Of a stretch of 55,790 nt of DNA, positions 16,482 through 25,222 are shown one piece after another. Origin of the DNA: a virus; the IMG/VR virus record IMGVR_UViG_3300028595_000016, positions 1 to 55,790 of that record. One strand, 5' to 3'. Numbering within the stretch: position 1 is the stretch's first letter; each line of letters starts with the position of its first letter. The position numbers and the translations under genes were made by a program. The notes beneath the pieces were generated by a model. The model worked only from the letters and a program-made list of their open reading frames with translations. It made no database searches and had not been told where the DNA came from.

Positions 16482-18862
16482 AGCGCATGCCCCCGCAACA
16501 CGTTCGTCAGCCGCATCTCGAGCTCGTCGAGCGCACCGTCGGACACGTTGCCGTTGATGGTGATGTTGATCTCCGGCCGCTGTCTGACAGGAGCCTCTAG
16601 CGCGCGATCTCGTGCGTCGCGGTCTCTCTCACGTCCTCCACGAGATGACCAGTCAGGGACCCGCGGCGAGGGCACGGCAGTCGCCCGCCGTCGGTGCTGC
16701 TTCCGCCCGACATCCTCGACCGTTTTGGGCTCGTAGCGCCGGGTTCGTTGAGGCAGTCCCACGCTCCACTGGTGCTTGCCTGGGATCTCCGATGCCGCGA
16801 AGGTGGCGGACGTAGCCAGCCCCTTGGCTGCCTTCTCGACGGTGCGATGGGTGCCTCTGATGCCAATGGCTAGCCCTTCGCCGAGGTTCCAGCCGATGCC
16901 ACGGAAGACTCGCGACGGCGACTTAACCTGAGTGACCGACCTCACGACGTTGACCAGCGACCCGGCGACACCGCCCATGGCGGCAAGCGCCGCGGGAAGC
17001 GCTGCCATGATGCCGTCGATGAGCCCCTGGATCCAGTGGCCGCCAATCACTCGGAGCTGATCCGAGAAGCTGTCCAGCAGCGGCCCGAGTCCGAAGAATT
17101 GGTCAACGGTAGACCGCACCTGTCCGTAGGCAGCGATGAAGTTGCCGGACAGCGCTTGCACTGCAGCCGACACCATGTCCACGGCGAAGTCGACGAGATC
17201 CATGGCAACAGCCAGCCCTCGAAGCGGGTTGAGAAACGTCATGACGGTGTTTCCCAGCACGACGATTGCGCCGTCGAACAATGCCGACTGCTCCCGCAGT
17301 GACAGCATGGCCCCGTTGGCCCATCCGAGCGCATCGGCGATGTCCAGCAGTCTGTCACCCAGCGGACCGAACGTGTCCGCCGTCGTCGAGGCTTCCAGCG
17401 CAGCCAAATGCCCGAGCACCATGCCGATCTGTGCTGAAAGCGGCATCATCTTGGTTGCCAGCTCGAGAGCCTTGCCTGCAAGGTTGCCGAGGTTTTGGCC
17501 AATCTCCTTGGCTGACTTGATGAACGCAGGGCTGGATAGTGTCTTCCCCAGCTCTTCGAGTGACTCTCCAGCTGGCCCGAGCGACGGCATGAAGCCCTCG
17601 ACTACCCCGCCCAAAAACGCCTTCAGCGCAGGCCATGCGGCTGCCGCCACTTCGCCGACGCGCGACATAAACCCACCAAGCTGGTCCAGCCCACGCTTGA
17701 ACGAGCTGGAGAGCAGGATCTTCCGCATGTCTTGGAGCACCGGCTTGATGCCGGTCATGATGCCCTTAGATGCAGCTTGCCCAAGGTCGTCGAAAATGAC
17801 AGTTGGGAGATTCTTAATGGCGCGCATGGCGCCGCCTAGCGTCTCGTTGACTGCCTCTCGACCAGCCTCGCCCGCAGCCTTGCCGCCGGTGCGACCCTTG
17901 ATTGCGTCGAGGATGCCCTGAATCGCAGTCCCGGAGTCCAGCTTGCCAGACTCCTGCATCTTCATGACCTCGGCGGTCGTCTTGCCGAGCTTCTTGGCGA
18001 TGGCGTCATACACGAGCGCCCGTCCGATACCCGCCTCGGCCAGCTGATTCAGCTCGTCGCCTTGCAACCGTCCGGCTGCCTTGATCTGCGAGATGGCGAC
18101 GATGGCGCGCTTGCTCGCTTCCTCGGTGGTCCCGACGATGGCCTGCATGTCCGACAGACGGCCGAAGATCTCGGTCGCCATGTCCTCGCCGAATCCAGCT
18201 CCCGCAAGCGACCGCATCGAGCTTGCGAGGTCGGTGACCGACATGCCAGCGCCGATGGCTCGGTCTCGAATGCGCTCGAATACGGCAGATCCATCGGTGT
18301 CCCAAAGCACGGAGAAGCCGCGCACGGCCTGCTCGCGAAACACTGCAGCCTCGACAGTGCCGCGACCGATCTCGGCAGTCAGTCGGGCAACGCCAGCGGC
18401 GGCAGACATCGCAGCTCGACCGATGCCATGCATCGCGCTCTGGGCTAGCCCAGCGGCGAGCGACCCACCAAAGACACTACCTGTGAACCCTCCCCCTGCG
18501 CCTCCGATGCCTGTTCCTGCCGCAGCCTTGGGATTCGCCAAGAATCGACCATCGGACCCACGCCGCGGGAGTCGCTTCAGCCTCTTCGCCAGATCGCCAA
18601 CGCTGTCCTCCGCTCTGTCAGCTCCCTCGCGAATCCTTCGGAAGGGGTCTGACGCATCCTTGATCTTGTCAGCGGCTTCGTCGACCTTTTCTAGACTGTT
18701 CTTCGTCTGCAGAATCGGCGGGACAGCTTCGCGGGCGGACCGCGCCATGGCGCTAGACGCACGAACAGCGGCCGATCTGGCCCCCTGCATGGCCTCGCGA
18801 ACGCCCTTCATCGGACGGCTCACGTGGTCCAGCAGCTTCACGACCATCTCGACCGCTGACAT
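16478..18862 (-). CDS. Tape measure protein
   Basis: The 794-aa product has an N-terminal coiled coil (residues 1-90, MKGVREAMQGARSAAVRAS), a Gly-rich linker, and the conserved tape-measure domain with GDELNQLAEAGIGRALVYDA (about residues 270-290). Hydrophobic helices follow at about 480-640, then a charged disordered tail. It follows the frameshifted chaperone pair, as in most long-tailed phages. At roughly 1.5 angstrom per residue it would set a tail a little over 100 nm long. Confidence 0.9.
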   Translation of the reverse strand: MSAVEMVVKLLDHVSRPMKGVREAMQGARSAAVRASSAMARSAREAVPPILQTKNSLEKVDEAADKIKDASDPFRRIREGADRAEDSVGDLAKRLKRLPRRGSDGRFLANPKAAAGTGIGGAGGGFTGSVFGGSLAAGLAQSAMHGIGRAAMSAAAGVARLTAEIGRGTVEAAVFREQAVRGFSVLWDTDGSAVFERIRDRAIGAGMSVTDLASSMRSLAGAGFGEDMATEIFGRLSDMQAIVGTTEEASKRAIVAISQIKAAGRLQGDELNQLAEAGIGRALVYDAIAKKLGKTTAEVMKMQESGKLDSGTAIQGILDAIKGRTGGKAAGEAGREAVNETLGGAMRAIKNLPTVIFDDLGQAASKGIMTGIKPVLQDMRKILLSSSFKRGLDQLGGFMSRVGEVAAAAWPALKAFLGGVVEGFMPSLGPAGESLEELGKTLSSPAFIKSAKEIGQNLGNLAGKALELATKMMPLSAQIGMVLGHLAALEASTTADTFGPLGDRLLDIADALGWANGAMLSLREQSALFDGAIVVLGNTVMTFLNPLRGLAVAMDLVDFAVDMVSAAVQALSGNFIAAYGQVRSTVDQFFGLGPLLDSFSDQLRVIGGHWIQGLIDGIMAALPAALAAMGGVAGSLVNVVRSVTQVKSPSRVFRGIGWNLGEGLAIGIRGTHRTVEKAAKGLATSATFAASEIPGKHQWSVGLPQRTRRYEPKTVEDVGRKQHRRRATAVPSPRVPDWSSRGGRERDRDARDRALEAPVRQRPEINITINGNVSDGALDELEMRLTNVLRGHAL

Positions 18863-18867
18863 GTTAT

Positions 18868-19418
18868 CTACTTCTCCGAGGACAGGCCCTTGACGAGTGC
18901 CACGACGTGGGACTGATAGTCGGCCGTCATCATGGCTCCAACGAAAGCGTCATCGGTCTGCTCGCCACGCTGGAAGGCGAGCAGACATCGGGCCCCGGTG
19001 GTGAGGCTGGCCCGTGCCTCCTTCAGTCGTTTCCCAGCTCCTCCACCTTCCCGCCTGCGAGCTCCAGCGAGCGCGTGACGACGGTCGTGGTGAGCGCAGG
19101 GTAGCGCTTGAGCAGCGCCTTCCGCGCGTCGCGCTCGGCCGGACGCACGATGGCCGACAGCGCAAGCTCGCGCATGGCAGTCGATCGGCTCTCGGTGTCC
19201 GACGACATCTTGTCGAGCCATCGGTCATGATTGCCCTGCTCGGCTCCACGAATGGCGATGAGCTGGCCATCGGGGGCCATGAGCACGACGACGTTCCCGG
19301 CGCCGTGCTCTGACTCTAGCTCGAATCTCAGCTCCCTGGCCTGGCGCTGCATCTCCCGCTTGCGCTGCACCTCGGGGCTCTCGTCGAGGACATCGTCCTC
19401 GTAGACTCGTTCGGTCAT
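18868..19418 (-). CDS. Tail assembly chaperone, -1 frameshift product (GT-like, 183 aa)
   Basis: The upstream frame ends at 19023. A canonical slippery heptamer GGGAAAC (19035-19029) lies two codons before its stop. A -1 slip re-enters at CGA (19029-19027) and adds 53 residues ending in KGLSSEK at 18868. That extension has no start of its own and no Shine-Dalgarno, yet fills the gap exactly to the tape measure gene. This is the G/GT arrangement of lambda and the gp41/42 pair of Mu. The fusion protein binds the tape measure and recruits tube subunits. Frameshift efficiency cannot be read from sequence. Confidence 0.85.
19023..19418 (-). CDS. Tail assembly chaperone, unshifted product (G-like, 131 aa)
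   Basis: This charged helical protein (EVQRKREMQRQARELRFEL near the N-terminus) ends two codons after the slippery site. It lies between the tail tube and tape measure genes, the fixed place of tail chaperones. In known systems this shorter form is made in large excess over the frameshift product. A central strand (NVVVLMAPDGQLIAI) is followed by helices. Confidence 0.8.
   Translation of the reverse strand: MTERVYEDDVLDESPEVQRKREMQRQARELRFELESEHGAGNVVVLMAPDGQLIAIRGAEQGNHDRWLDKMSSDTESRSTAMRELALSAIVRPAERDARKALLKRYPALTTTVVTRSLELAGGKVEELGND
19029..19035 (-). promoter_or_regulatory. Programmed -1 ribosomal frameshift heptamer GGGAAAC
   Basis: Read on the minus strand as G GGA AAC in the zero frame (Leu-Gly-Asn), it fits the X XXY YYZ rule exactly and lies 3 nt before the zero-frame GAC TGA. 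Lambda uses GGGAAAG at the same place in its G/GT pair. No obvious strong stem-loop directly follows. Confidence 0.85.
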
Positions 19419-19451
19419 GTGTCTTCTCCCTTTCTGCTGGCGCCGTCAGCG

Positions 19452-19907
19452 TCAGCCGTAGATGTCCGAGTAGGCGATTGGCTCGTAGCCGTTCCACCGG
19501 ATATATCGGACGTAGAGCGGAGTGGCCTCGTTCAGTGCGTCGGCTCCGCTCGAGTGGCTGTTTTCGTTGCCCTTGATGCGGCAATTCAAAAGCCGGTCGC
19601 TGACCGTGTCCTCGCCAGGCACCGAGTATGTGACGGTGATGTCGAAGGACTTGGTCATGAATCCGTTGCCCAGCAACCCGATGAGCTGAGCCTTGGCCTC
19701 CTTGGCGAAGGTGATGCTCGCCTCCGCCTCGTACTCGCCAATGGTCTCGCCCTCGGCAACTGGTGACGTGCCTCGAGCGACGCCGGGCTCCAGCGTGTCG
19801 CTGTAGCTGATCTCGCTGATGCTCGTGATGATGGTACCGTCCACCTCCAGCTCGATGCGAGCGAAGCTGAACCGCTTGTCCGACACTCTGATGGTCTTCG
19901 CAGGCAT
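19452..19907 (-). CDS. Tail tube protein
   Basis: This is a 151-aa beta-rich protein with KRFSFARIELEVDGTIITSI opening, a SYSDTLEPGVARGTS loop, EYEAEASITFAKEAKAQLI, and an LLNCRIKGNE strand, fitting tube proteins of Mu/P2-like contractile tails. It follows the sheath gene at a 4-nt gap and precedes the chaperone pair. It would polymerise in hexameric rings inside the sheath. Confidence 0.8.
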   Translation of the reverse strand: MPAKTIRVSDKRFSFARIELEVDGTIITSISEISYSDTLEPGVARGTSPVAEGETIGEYEAEASITFAKEAKAQLIGLLGNGFMTKSFDITVTYSVPGEDTVSDRLLNCRIKGNENSHSSGADALNEATPLYVRYIRWNGYEPIAYSDIYG

Positions 19908-19911
19908 GGCG

Positions 19912-21417
19912 TCACGCCTCCTCGGCGCTCACTGCGCCACTGGTGAGTCCGACGGTGGTGGTGATAGTCTCGGCGTACCCGAGCGGACGAATGGCGAGCG
20001 TGCCCTGAGGCCCGTTGCCCTCTCCCACGATAGTGTTCGTCCGGTCGACCGTATAGGCCAAGGCAGAGACATGGCCCTTGAAGCCCTCATCGTTGTACGG
20101 CTCGAGCAGAGCCACCTGCAGCGCCTTGTTGACCGCTGCCTCGATTCGACTGGCGTCCCGAGGGTCGATGGTGCCGCCTGCAAGAGCGCGAATGCCAGCG
20201 TTCTGGAAGGCGCGGAGCACCGTGGTCACCGTGTTGCAGGCCGTGTCGACGACGCGCCCGTACTGCCACTGGGTGAAATCGCTCGTGGCAGCTCCGAGCA
20301 GTCTGCCACGGGTGATGTAGTACCCGCTCGAGCCGACGTAGGTGCGCAGCGTAGTGACCCGCAGCTGGTCGATGGTCTCGTTGGTTCGCTCATCATGGCT
20401 GATGAGCGACACTCCGCGAAGCGCACCGGAAGCCACTCGGCCCGGATGCGTCGACAGTGCGATCTCGGCGTACCGAGCCGCCACAGGGACGATCGCTGGC
20501 AGCAGAGGCGTTCCCCATCCCGTGATGGGCTTGGCGGTCGTGACGCGATTGTTCGGGCCGTAGCAGAGCGACAGCCGAGTGTCGGCGGACACTGCTGCCA
20601 GGTTCGTGGCTGCCGTCGCCGAGTCCGTGTTGCCGCCATCGAGAACGCCGCGGTGGTATCGGAAGGCACTGGCCAGCGAGGTCATGTGCGTCCCGATTGC
20701 TGCGGCCATGGTGGCGGGGTCCGCTGCCTGGCGTCCGCAAAACACCGGAAACGCGAACTGAGTGCTCGATGCCAAGACGGCCGTCATGGCCGTCGACAAG
20801 TCGCCAGTGGTGTAGGCCGGCTCGGTGCAGTCGAAGGTGTGCATGTCGCCATCCTCGAAGTAGACAGCGCCGCCACCCGGCACGAAGGTCAGCGTCAGCC
20901 CGGTGTTCGCGATCACGTAGGTCCCACCAGCCGGGATTGTGATGTCCGCCGACCAGCTCGGGGTGAAGCCAGCGGGGTCCTCCCGCAGCTGTCCCGTGGA
21001 CGCCTCCCCGCTGGTCACGGCTCGCTCGAGCGTGTAGCGGAAGGTGCCGGATCCCAGCGTGCCAGTGGACCGAATCTCGACCGCCCCGCGATAGGCGTCG
21101 GCAGGCTCGCCCGAGACCGTGATGGTGCCGGTGGAGCTGTCGACCGCCGTCTTGTCGACGGAGCCCGCGACGCCAGCGGTGGTGTCCGCAGTCTTGCAAA
21201 CGTAGACCGGTCCGCCACCCTGCAGCTTGTACGCCGCTGCCTCGACGAGCGGCCCCTGCCCGAGCGCAGCCACGAGTGACGAGATGCTCGAGTAGGCCTG
21301 CACGACGTTGGCCGTGCCGCTGGACGACACGCCGATGAAGAGCGGACTCGTGACGGTCGGCGCAGTCGCGGCGACGCCGGGGTCCAGGATCGTGAGAGTC
21401 TGACCGGGGATGCTCAC
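19912..21417 (-). CDS. Contractile tail sheath protein (DUF2586-like)
   Basis: The 501-aa product begins PGQTLTILDPGVAATAPTVT with SPLFIGVSSSG, the usual N-terminal arm, and has the sheath core at about 250-480 (CYGPNNRVT, ISHDERTNETIDQLRVT, GRVVDTACNTV, VNKALQVALLEPYN). Residues about 90-190 hold an inserted beta domain (TITVSGEPADAYRGAVEI, TFRYTLERAVTSG, NTGLTLTFVPGGG) of the same family as the repeats in the fibre genes. The start is GTG at 21417, overlapping the upstream stop as GTGA. A sheath means a contractile tail (myovirus form). Confidence 0.88.
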   Translation of the reverse strand: MSIPGQTLTILDPGVAATAPTVTSPLFIGVSSSGTANVVQAYSSISSLVAALGQGPLVEAAAYKLQGGGPVYVCKTADTTAGVAGSVDKTAVDSSTGTITVSGEPADAYRGAVEIRSTGTLGSGTFRYTLERAVTSGEASTGQLREDPAGFTPSWSADITIPAGGTYVIANTGLTLTFVPGGGAVYFEDGDMHTFDCTEPAYTTGDLSTAMTAVLASSTQFAFPVFCGRQAADPATMAAAIGTHMTSLASAFRYHRGVLDGGNTDSATAATNLAAVSADTRLSLCYGPNNRVTTAKPITGWGTPLLPAIVPVAARYAEIALSTHPGRVASGALRGVSLISHDERTNETIDQLRVTTLRTYVGSSGYYITRGRLLGAATSDFTQWQYGRVVDTACNTVTTVLRAFQNAGIRALAGGTIDPRDASRIEAAVNKALQVALLEPYNDEGFKGHVSALAYTVDRTNTIVGEGNGPQGTLAIRPLGYAETITTTVGLTSGAVSAEEA

Positions 21418-21707
21418 AGGTCACCGTCCTTCGCCGCGGCAAGTTCGCGGAGCGCGTTGGGCACCGGGGGGGCAGGGATTCGGCGCCGCTTGTGCGGCGA
21501 CATGGCGGGCTCGTGAGGGATGTAGTCCCCTCGTGAGTCGGAGGTGGTGGCAGCCTCGAGGGCTCCCTCATAGGCGGCCCGAGTCAGCTCGATCTCACCG
21601 CCGGCGTGATGCACGTGCAGGGACCAGCCATGCAGCGCGTCAGCCGCCGCGTGCTGCCACGCCTCCGGCTGACACACCGCACGCCAGCGCGTGGGTGTCT
21701 TGTTCAT
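21414..21707 (-). CDS. Small protein at the Mu gp38 position
   Basis: This is a 97-aa protein with Trp/His-rich N-terminal half (WSLHVHHAGGEIELT) and a basic, Pro-rich linker (PHKRRRIPAPPVP). A GAGGGCCC stretch lies upstream of the ATG. It sits between the tail terminator and the sheath, where Mu-like phages usually carry a small gene of unknown role. I do not recognise a domain. Confidence 0.55.
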   Translation of the reverse strand: MNKTPTRWRAVCQPEAWQHAAADALHGWSLHVHHAGGEIELTRAAYEGALEAATTSDSRGDYIPHEPAMSPHKRRRIPAPPVPNALRELAAAKDGDL

Positions 21708-21734
21708 GTGGGGGCCCTCTTGGGTACTACTAGG

Positions 21735-22253
21735 TCACTCGTGGGGCGGGCACGTGTGAACCCACGTGTCCTCGCCCTCGTAGAGAGTTGTTTCCGTCGA
21801 AAAGACGAAGTCCTCGACGATCGTCGCTGGCTCATCGTCAATCTTCGCGCGAATCACGCACTCGACGACGATGACGGCTCCGCGATTGGTGTGCTGGTGA
21901 TGCTCCGGCGTCAGGCTTACCCCACGACGAAAACGCGCCGTATCAGGGCTGACCGACCGCTCAGAAGCCAGATACAGGTTGCTCAGCATGGCCAGGCAAT
22001 TGGCCAGCGTGGAGTGCCAGATGGTGCAATGCCATGTGCTCTCGAGCACCGCGATGACCACCGGGTTTCCGCCTGCTTCGGCGGTGGGAGTGATCTCGAA
22101 GTCGACCATCTCCCAGATGACCCTGGGGAGGTCGGAGTGCGTCAGCTTCGCCGCTCGCCCGATGTCGTAGGGCGTTGCAGTAGGCGTCATCAGTGCATCG
22201 AGCTCCGTGTGGATGCTGCCGATGACATCGGTCGCGGTGTCGGACGAAGCCAT
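21735..22253 (-). CDS. Tail terminator-like protein (Mu gp37 position)
   Basis: This is a 172-aa protein with a helix plus beta layout: ASSDTATDVIGSIHTELDAL helix, TPYDIGRAAKLTH, WHCTIWHSTLANCLAML, then FRRGVSLTPEHHQHTNRG and two strands. Size and place between gpG-like and sheath genes fit a tail terminator/completion protein that caps the tube and sheath before joining. Sequence similarity alone is weak. Confidence 0.55.
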   Translation of the reverse strand: MASSDTATDVIGSIHTELDALMTPTATPYDIGRAAKLTHSDLPRVIWEMVDFEITPTAEAGGNPVVIAVLESTWHCTIWHSTLANCLAMLSNLYLASERSVSPDTARFRRGVSLTPEHHQHTNRGAVIVVECVIRAKIDDEPATIVEDFVFSTETTLYEGEDTWVHTCPPHE

Positions 22254-22257
22254 CGTG

Positions 22258-22734
22258 TCAGCCTCCCAGCAGAGTCTTCAGTGCGCGCTCGCCCGTGCGG
22301 CGAAGTCGGTCAGCCCAGTCCGTCGGGAGTCCACGGTCAGCCGTTGGCACCTGCAACCTTTGAGGAACGCCCGGGTGCATGATGCTCACCCCAGGCCGAC
22401 CGAAAAAGTTGTCGATTCGGTATGGCCGCTTTTCGGGACCGTGGACGCCGGTGCCGAAATGGTGCCATGGCGCCTTCTCGTCGGTGCTGTGGACCTGAAA
22501 GCCGTCTGACCCGAAGTGCCCTCGGGCATAGGCTTTGATGCCTCCGGTGATCTGCAGCTTGTTTGGAGCGTTCCACGGCTTGCCGTAGGGGTCCTCGCCG
22601 CGACGGAATCCACGGGAGATGAGGTTGAGCACCGACTCCTGCTGAGACTCAGCCACCTTCGTCAGCAACTCATCGGCGTCCGCCTTCTCGAGCCTCTTGA
22701 CGGCGGTCGGAATCTTCAGCTCGACAGCGAACAT
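22258..22734 (-). CDS. gpG-like virion morphogenesis protein
   Basis: This is a 158-aa protein with the family's features: an N-terminal helical half (ADELLTKVAESQQESVLNLI), FRRGEDPYGKPWNAPNKLQITGG (read as DPYGKPWNAP near 52-61), HFGTGVHGP and RPYRIDNFF. Mu gpG and related HK97 gp10-type proteins act in head completion or head-tail joining. It overlaps the gp36-like adaptor by one base. Confidence 0.75.
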   Translation of the reverse strand: MFAVELKIPTAVKRLEKADADELLTKVAESQQESVLNLISRGFRRGEDPYGKPWNAPNKLQITGGIKAYARGHFGSDGFQVHSTDEKAPWHHFGTGVHGPEKRPYRIDNFFGRPGVSIMHPGVPQRLQVPTADRGLPTDWADRLRRTGERALKTLLGG

Positions 22735-23117
22735 CAGTACCCTCGACCGGTGGATGCGTCGGACGACACCGTGAGCACGGGGTCATACGGCTGCAACGAC
22801 ACCTTGCCCATCGCAGCCTTTTCCAGCCATGCGACCGCGTCCTCGTAGCCAGCACGGACAGACTTGTCGGACGGGTCCGACGGATCGAAGCCGCGGGCGC
22901 TCAGCACGATCCACCCAGCGAGCTTGCAGACGTGAAGCACAAGTGCCCCGGGATACGGTGACGACATGGGCACAGTGATCCCAGCTCGCTGCAGGTAGCT
23001 GTCAGCCAGCCCGGACGCCGCTTCGAGGGCCGCATCCTGGTCGTCGTCGGACACGGACGCCAATGCCGCTGCGGCAAGCCCGAGCTGGGCTAGCTGGGTG
23101 CGTGATGCGTATGCCAT
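22734..23117 (-). CDS. gp36-like head-tail adaptor (DUF1320)
   Basis: The 127-aa protein has AYASRTQLAQLG at its start, a helical DQDAALEAASGLADSYL segment, LHVCKLAGWIVLSARGF, DPSDKSVRAGYEDAVAWLE and a GRGY end, as in Mu gp36/DUF1320 proteins, which resemble ring-forming adaptors under the portal. A second diverged copy of this domain forms the C-terminus of the tail protein at 3032-4015. It starts directly after the small gene 23118-23345. Confidence 0.85.
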   Translation of the reverse strand: MAYASRTQLAQLGLAAAALASVSDDDQDAALEAASGLADSYLQRAGITVPMSSPYPGALVLHVCKLAGWIVLSARGFDPSDPSDKSVRAGYEDAVAWLEKAAMGKVSLQPYDPVLTVSSDASTGRGY

Positions 23118-23345
23118 TCATCGTCGCTTGCGGGGTTTGGGCTCGATGTCGTTGTCTCCGCTGTCAGGGCCTTCGTCAGCCGCTCCCAGCGGGGTGATTA
23201 CGTCGACGACGAGCCACTCGTCGGCCATGAGCTTGGCCAACTCGGACTCGCTCACGTCCGCATACGTCCACTCGACGCTCCAGACGCGCCCGGCTCGGAT
23301 GCGGCCAATATCGACGAGGCTACGGACTCGGACGTGAGCTGTCAT
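23118..23345 (-). CDS. Small head-module protein (Mu gp35 position)
   Basis: The ATG at 23345 with GAGG eight bases upstream is preferred over an in-frame TTG at 23357. The 75-aa product has an IRAGRVWSVEWTYADVSES strand-helix, LMADEWLVVD, and an acidic-basic tail ending KPRKRR. This short, locally conserved layout fits the small protein that follows gpT in Mu-like phages (HI1506-like). The function is unknown. Confidence 0.65.
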   Translation of the reverse strand: MTAHVRVRSLVDIGRIRAGRVWSVEWTYADVSESELAKLMADEWLVVDVITPLGAADEGPDSGDNDIEPKPRKRR

Positions 23346-23353
23346 GACTGACC

Positions 23354-24280
23354 TCAAGCGACGGCGCGCAGCGCCAGGAATGGCAGGGTGTACCCTGCGT
23401 TGTATCGGGCGGTGGCGAGCCAGTGGTACTCATTCTGATACACCACGTTGTCGTCGCGATCCTGCGTCTTGCTCACGAACTTGACCGGCTCGCGCGTCTG
23501 GAAGACGAAAGGCTTGATGCGGCGACTCGTGTCGAGCAGGTACCATGCCGTGGAACTCGTGAGACGAGGCAGCACCACCACGCGGCAGACGCCCTGAGTG
23601 ACGTTGGCCGGGCTCGAGGCATCGGTATCGGTGCCAGCGACGGCCGTCAGAATCGTGGGCATCGCGACGATCTTCCGCGCAGTGAACTCCAGGTCCGGCG
23701 GGACGGCGAGGACGTTCGGGCGGACACCCAGCAGACGACCAGCGTCATCCTTGTATTTCCGCATCGTGGTGTATGCGGTCATGAAGTTGTCCTGCGTCAG
23801 CGCCGTCGACGTGAGGTTGTTGCTGTATGTCCCCAGTGCGCTGTGGTGCTTCGAGACGGGGTGATCCGTGTCGTAGAAGTACTGGCCATCGAAGCACAGC
23901 GAGCTCGTTCCTGCCTCGATGAGGTCGGTCACCAATTCGTCGGGATGCTGCCGGGCAGCCTCGCCGTGAGCCGCAGCGATCTCGCTGTAGATGCCGAGAT
24001 TGTCATCGAGGATGTCATCTCGATTGACAGCGAATGACAGCTCCCATCGCTTGTTTTTGAGCGTGTATGAGTGCACTCCCAGATTGTGGAGCACTCGTTC
24101 GCCGAGCCACTCGCGCATCTTGGGCAGCTGGGTCATCCAGCCGTAGTCGTTCTGGCTCGTGCTCGACGAGACCATCGTGCAAACGTCCTGGTAGAACGTC
24201 TCGGCGTTGTCGTATCCCTGTCGGAACTGGCTGTTGAAGGTCGTCCGAAGGGCTCTCAGATTGGCAGGGGTGAGATCCAT
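23354..24280 (-). CDS. Major capsid protein, Mu gpT-like
   Basis: This is a 308-aa protein of the Mu gpT type: LRTTFNSQFRQGYDNAETFY at the start, then GWMTQLPKMREWLGERV, KNKRWELSFAVNRDDILDD, LGIYSEIAAAHGEAARQHPDE, FDGQYFYDTDHPVS, VPPDLEFTARKI and a final NEYHWLATARYNAGY. Each marks the HK97-fold capsid of this family. It has a good Shine-Dalgarno (GAGGA) and a structured leader (24291-24378). It would form the shell after scaffold-guided assembly. Confidence 0.95.
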   Translation of the reverse strand: MDLTPANLRALRTTFNSQFRQGYDNAETFYQDVCTMVSSSTSQNDYGWMTQLPKMREWLGERVLHNLGVHSYTLKNKRWELSFAVNRDDILDDNLGIYSEIAAAHGEAARQHPDELVTDLIEAGTSSLCFDGQYFYDTDHPVSKHHSALGTYSNNLTSTALTQDNFMTAYTTMRKYKDDAGRLLGVRPNVLAVPPDLEFTARKIVAMPTILTAVAGTDTDASSPANVTQGVCRVVVLPRLTSSTAWYLLDTSRRIKPFVFQTREPVKFVSKTQDRDDNVVYQNEYHWLATARYNAGYTLPFLALRAVA

Positions 24281-24290
24281 GGTGGTTTTC

Positions 24291-24378
24291 CTCAGCGCGC
24301 ACGTCCGCCGTCACGTGGCGGACGCCGCGCGTGTCATTGGGTCAGAGGTGTCGGACGCCTTCCCTCTAGGACAGCGTC
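24291..24378 (-). promoter_or_regulatory. Two-hairpin leader of the capsid gene (copy A)
   Basis: On the sense (minus) strand a short hairpin, GACGC/GCGTC (24378-24354), is followed by a long one: GCGCG outer stem (24295-24300 with 24326-24331) and an 8-bp inner stem CGTCCGCC/GGCGGACG (24302-24309 with 24317-24324). The Shine-Dalgarno and ATG follow within about 10 nt. The same arrangement with different stem sequence lies before the decoration gene (copy B). A role in translation, mRNA stability or processing is inferred. Confidence 0.65.
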
Positions 24379-24388
24379 AAGGTGATGG

Positions 24389-25222
24389 TCAGGAAGTGGC
24401 GAGAATCGCGTACCAGATGTGGACGGTGGCGTCGCCAGCGCTGGCGGTATTGAGGTTGACCGAGCCGGTCACGGTGAGGGTCGGAGTGACGCCAGAAGCA
24501 GGCTGCCAGACGGCAGATCCAGCCACGGTGCCAGCGGTGGCGTCGATGTCCAGCGCACTGGCGTACTGGTCTGCGGTCGTCCCGTCGCCCAGGGTTGCGG
24601 TGAACGTCCCGGTGGACCCATCCGAGAATGCCTCGGTGACCACCAGCGTGATGCCCTGGATCAGAGCGTTGGTGGGGAGAGCCGAAGCGAAGTCGAACGC
24701 CTGCGAGGTGTCAGTGTCGGTCAGGTCGGCGTCGGTGATATTGAGAGACAGGCGGTGAAGCGCCTTGTTCTCGACATCGGTGATGTTGAGCACGACCTCG
24801 CTTCCAATGAGCACCCACACGCCATCGCTCGCAACATCGATGACGATGCCGGCTCGGCTGCGAGTGCCGCTGCCGTCCGTCTTGGCCACCGTCTGGTCAT
24901 CGACGATGTAGCAAGTCGAGAATCGGTCAGCGATCGTGATCTCGTCGGAACTCGAGGAGTTTCCGTACTTGAAGCAGCCGCGTCGAACGGTGACGTTCTT
25001 GTCGCCTGCGCTTCCTGGGTTATTGTCGACCTCTTCCTCGGCGCGGCCAACGGCGAGCAGCGCGGTCGACACTGCGCCAGGGGTGGCGTAGCCCGAGCCG
25101 TTGTCGCAGACCAGCGAGCCGGAGTAGATGTGAGTGGTGGCGGCCACCGGCATGCTGATGAGGGCGGGGTCAACGTCAACCGAGTGCCTGGGAGTGTCTC
25201 GGTTTGCATTCAGTGCGGTCAT
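24389..25222 (-). CDS. Capsid decoration/head protein
   Basis: I chose the ATG at 25222 (AAGGA upstream). The 277-aa product starts with the segment typical of proteins encoded next to gpT in Mu-like phages: HSVDVDPALISMPVAATTHIY, SLVCDNGSGYATPG, VGRAEEEVDN, VTVRRGCFKYGNS, TCYIVDDQTVAKTDG. From about residue 150 an additional beta domain follows (VLNITDVENKALHRL, TVHIWYAIL), longer than the usual about 130-aa form. It probably binds the outer shell. It has its own structured leader (copy B). Confidence 0.75.
   Translation of the reverse strand: MTALNANRDTPRHSVDVDPALISMPVAATTHIYSGSLVCDNGSGYATPGAVSTALLAVGRAEEEVDNNPGSAGDKNVTVRRGCFKYGNSSSSDEITIADRFSTCYIVDDQTVAKTDGSGTRSRAGIVIDVASDGVWVLIGSEVVLNITDVENKALHRLSLNITDADLTDTDTSQAFDFASALPTNALIQGITLVVTEAFSDGSTGTFTATLGDGTTADQYASALDIDATAGTVAGSAVWQPASGVTPTLTVTGSVNLNTASAGDATVHIWYAILATS

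Noticed and set aside
19819-21279. 486-aa plus-strand open frame opposite the sheath gene
   Set aside because: It is antisense to a clearly recognised sheath protein, rich in Arg/Gly/Val as expected for a GC-rich shadow, and has no recognised motif.
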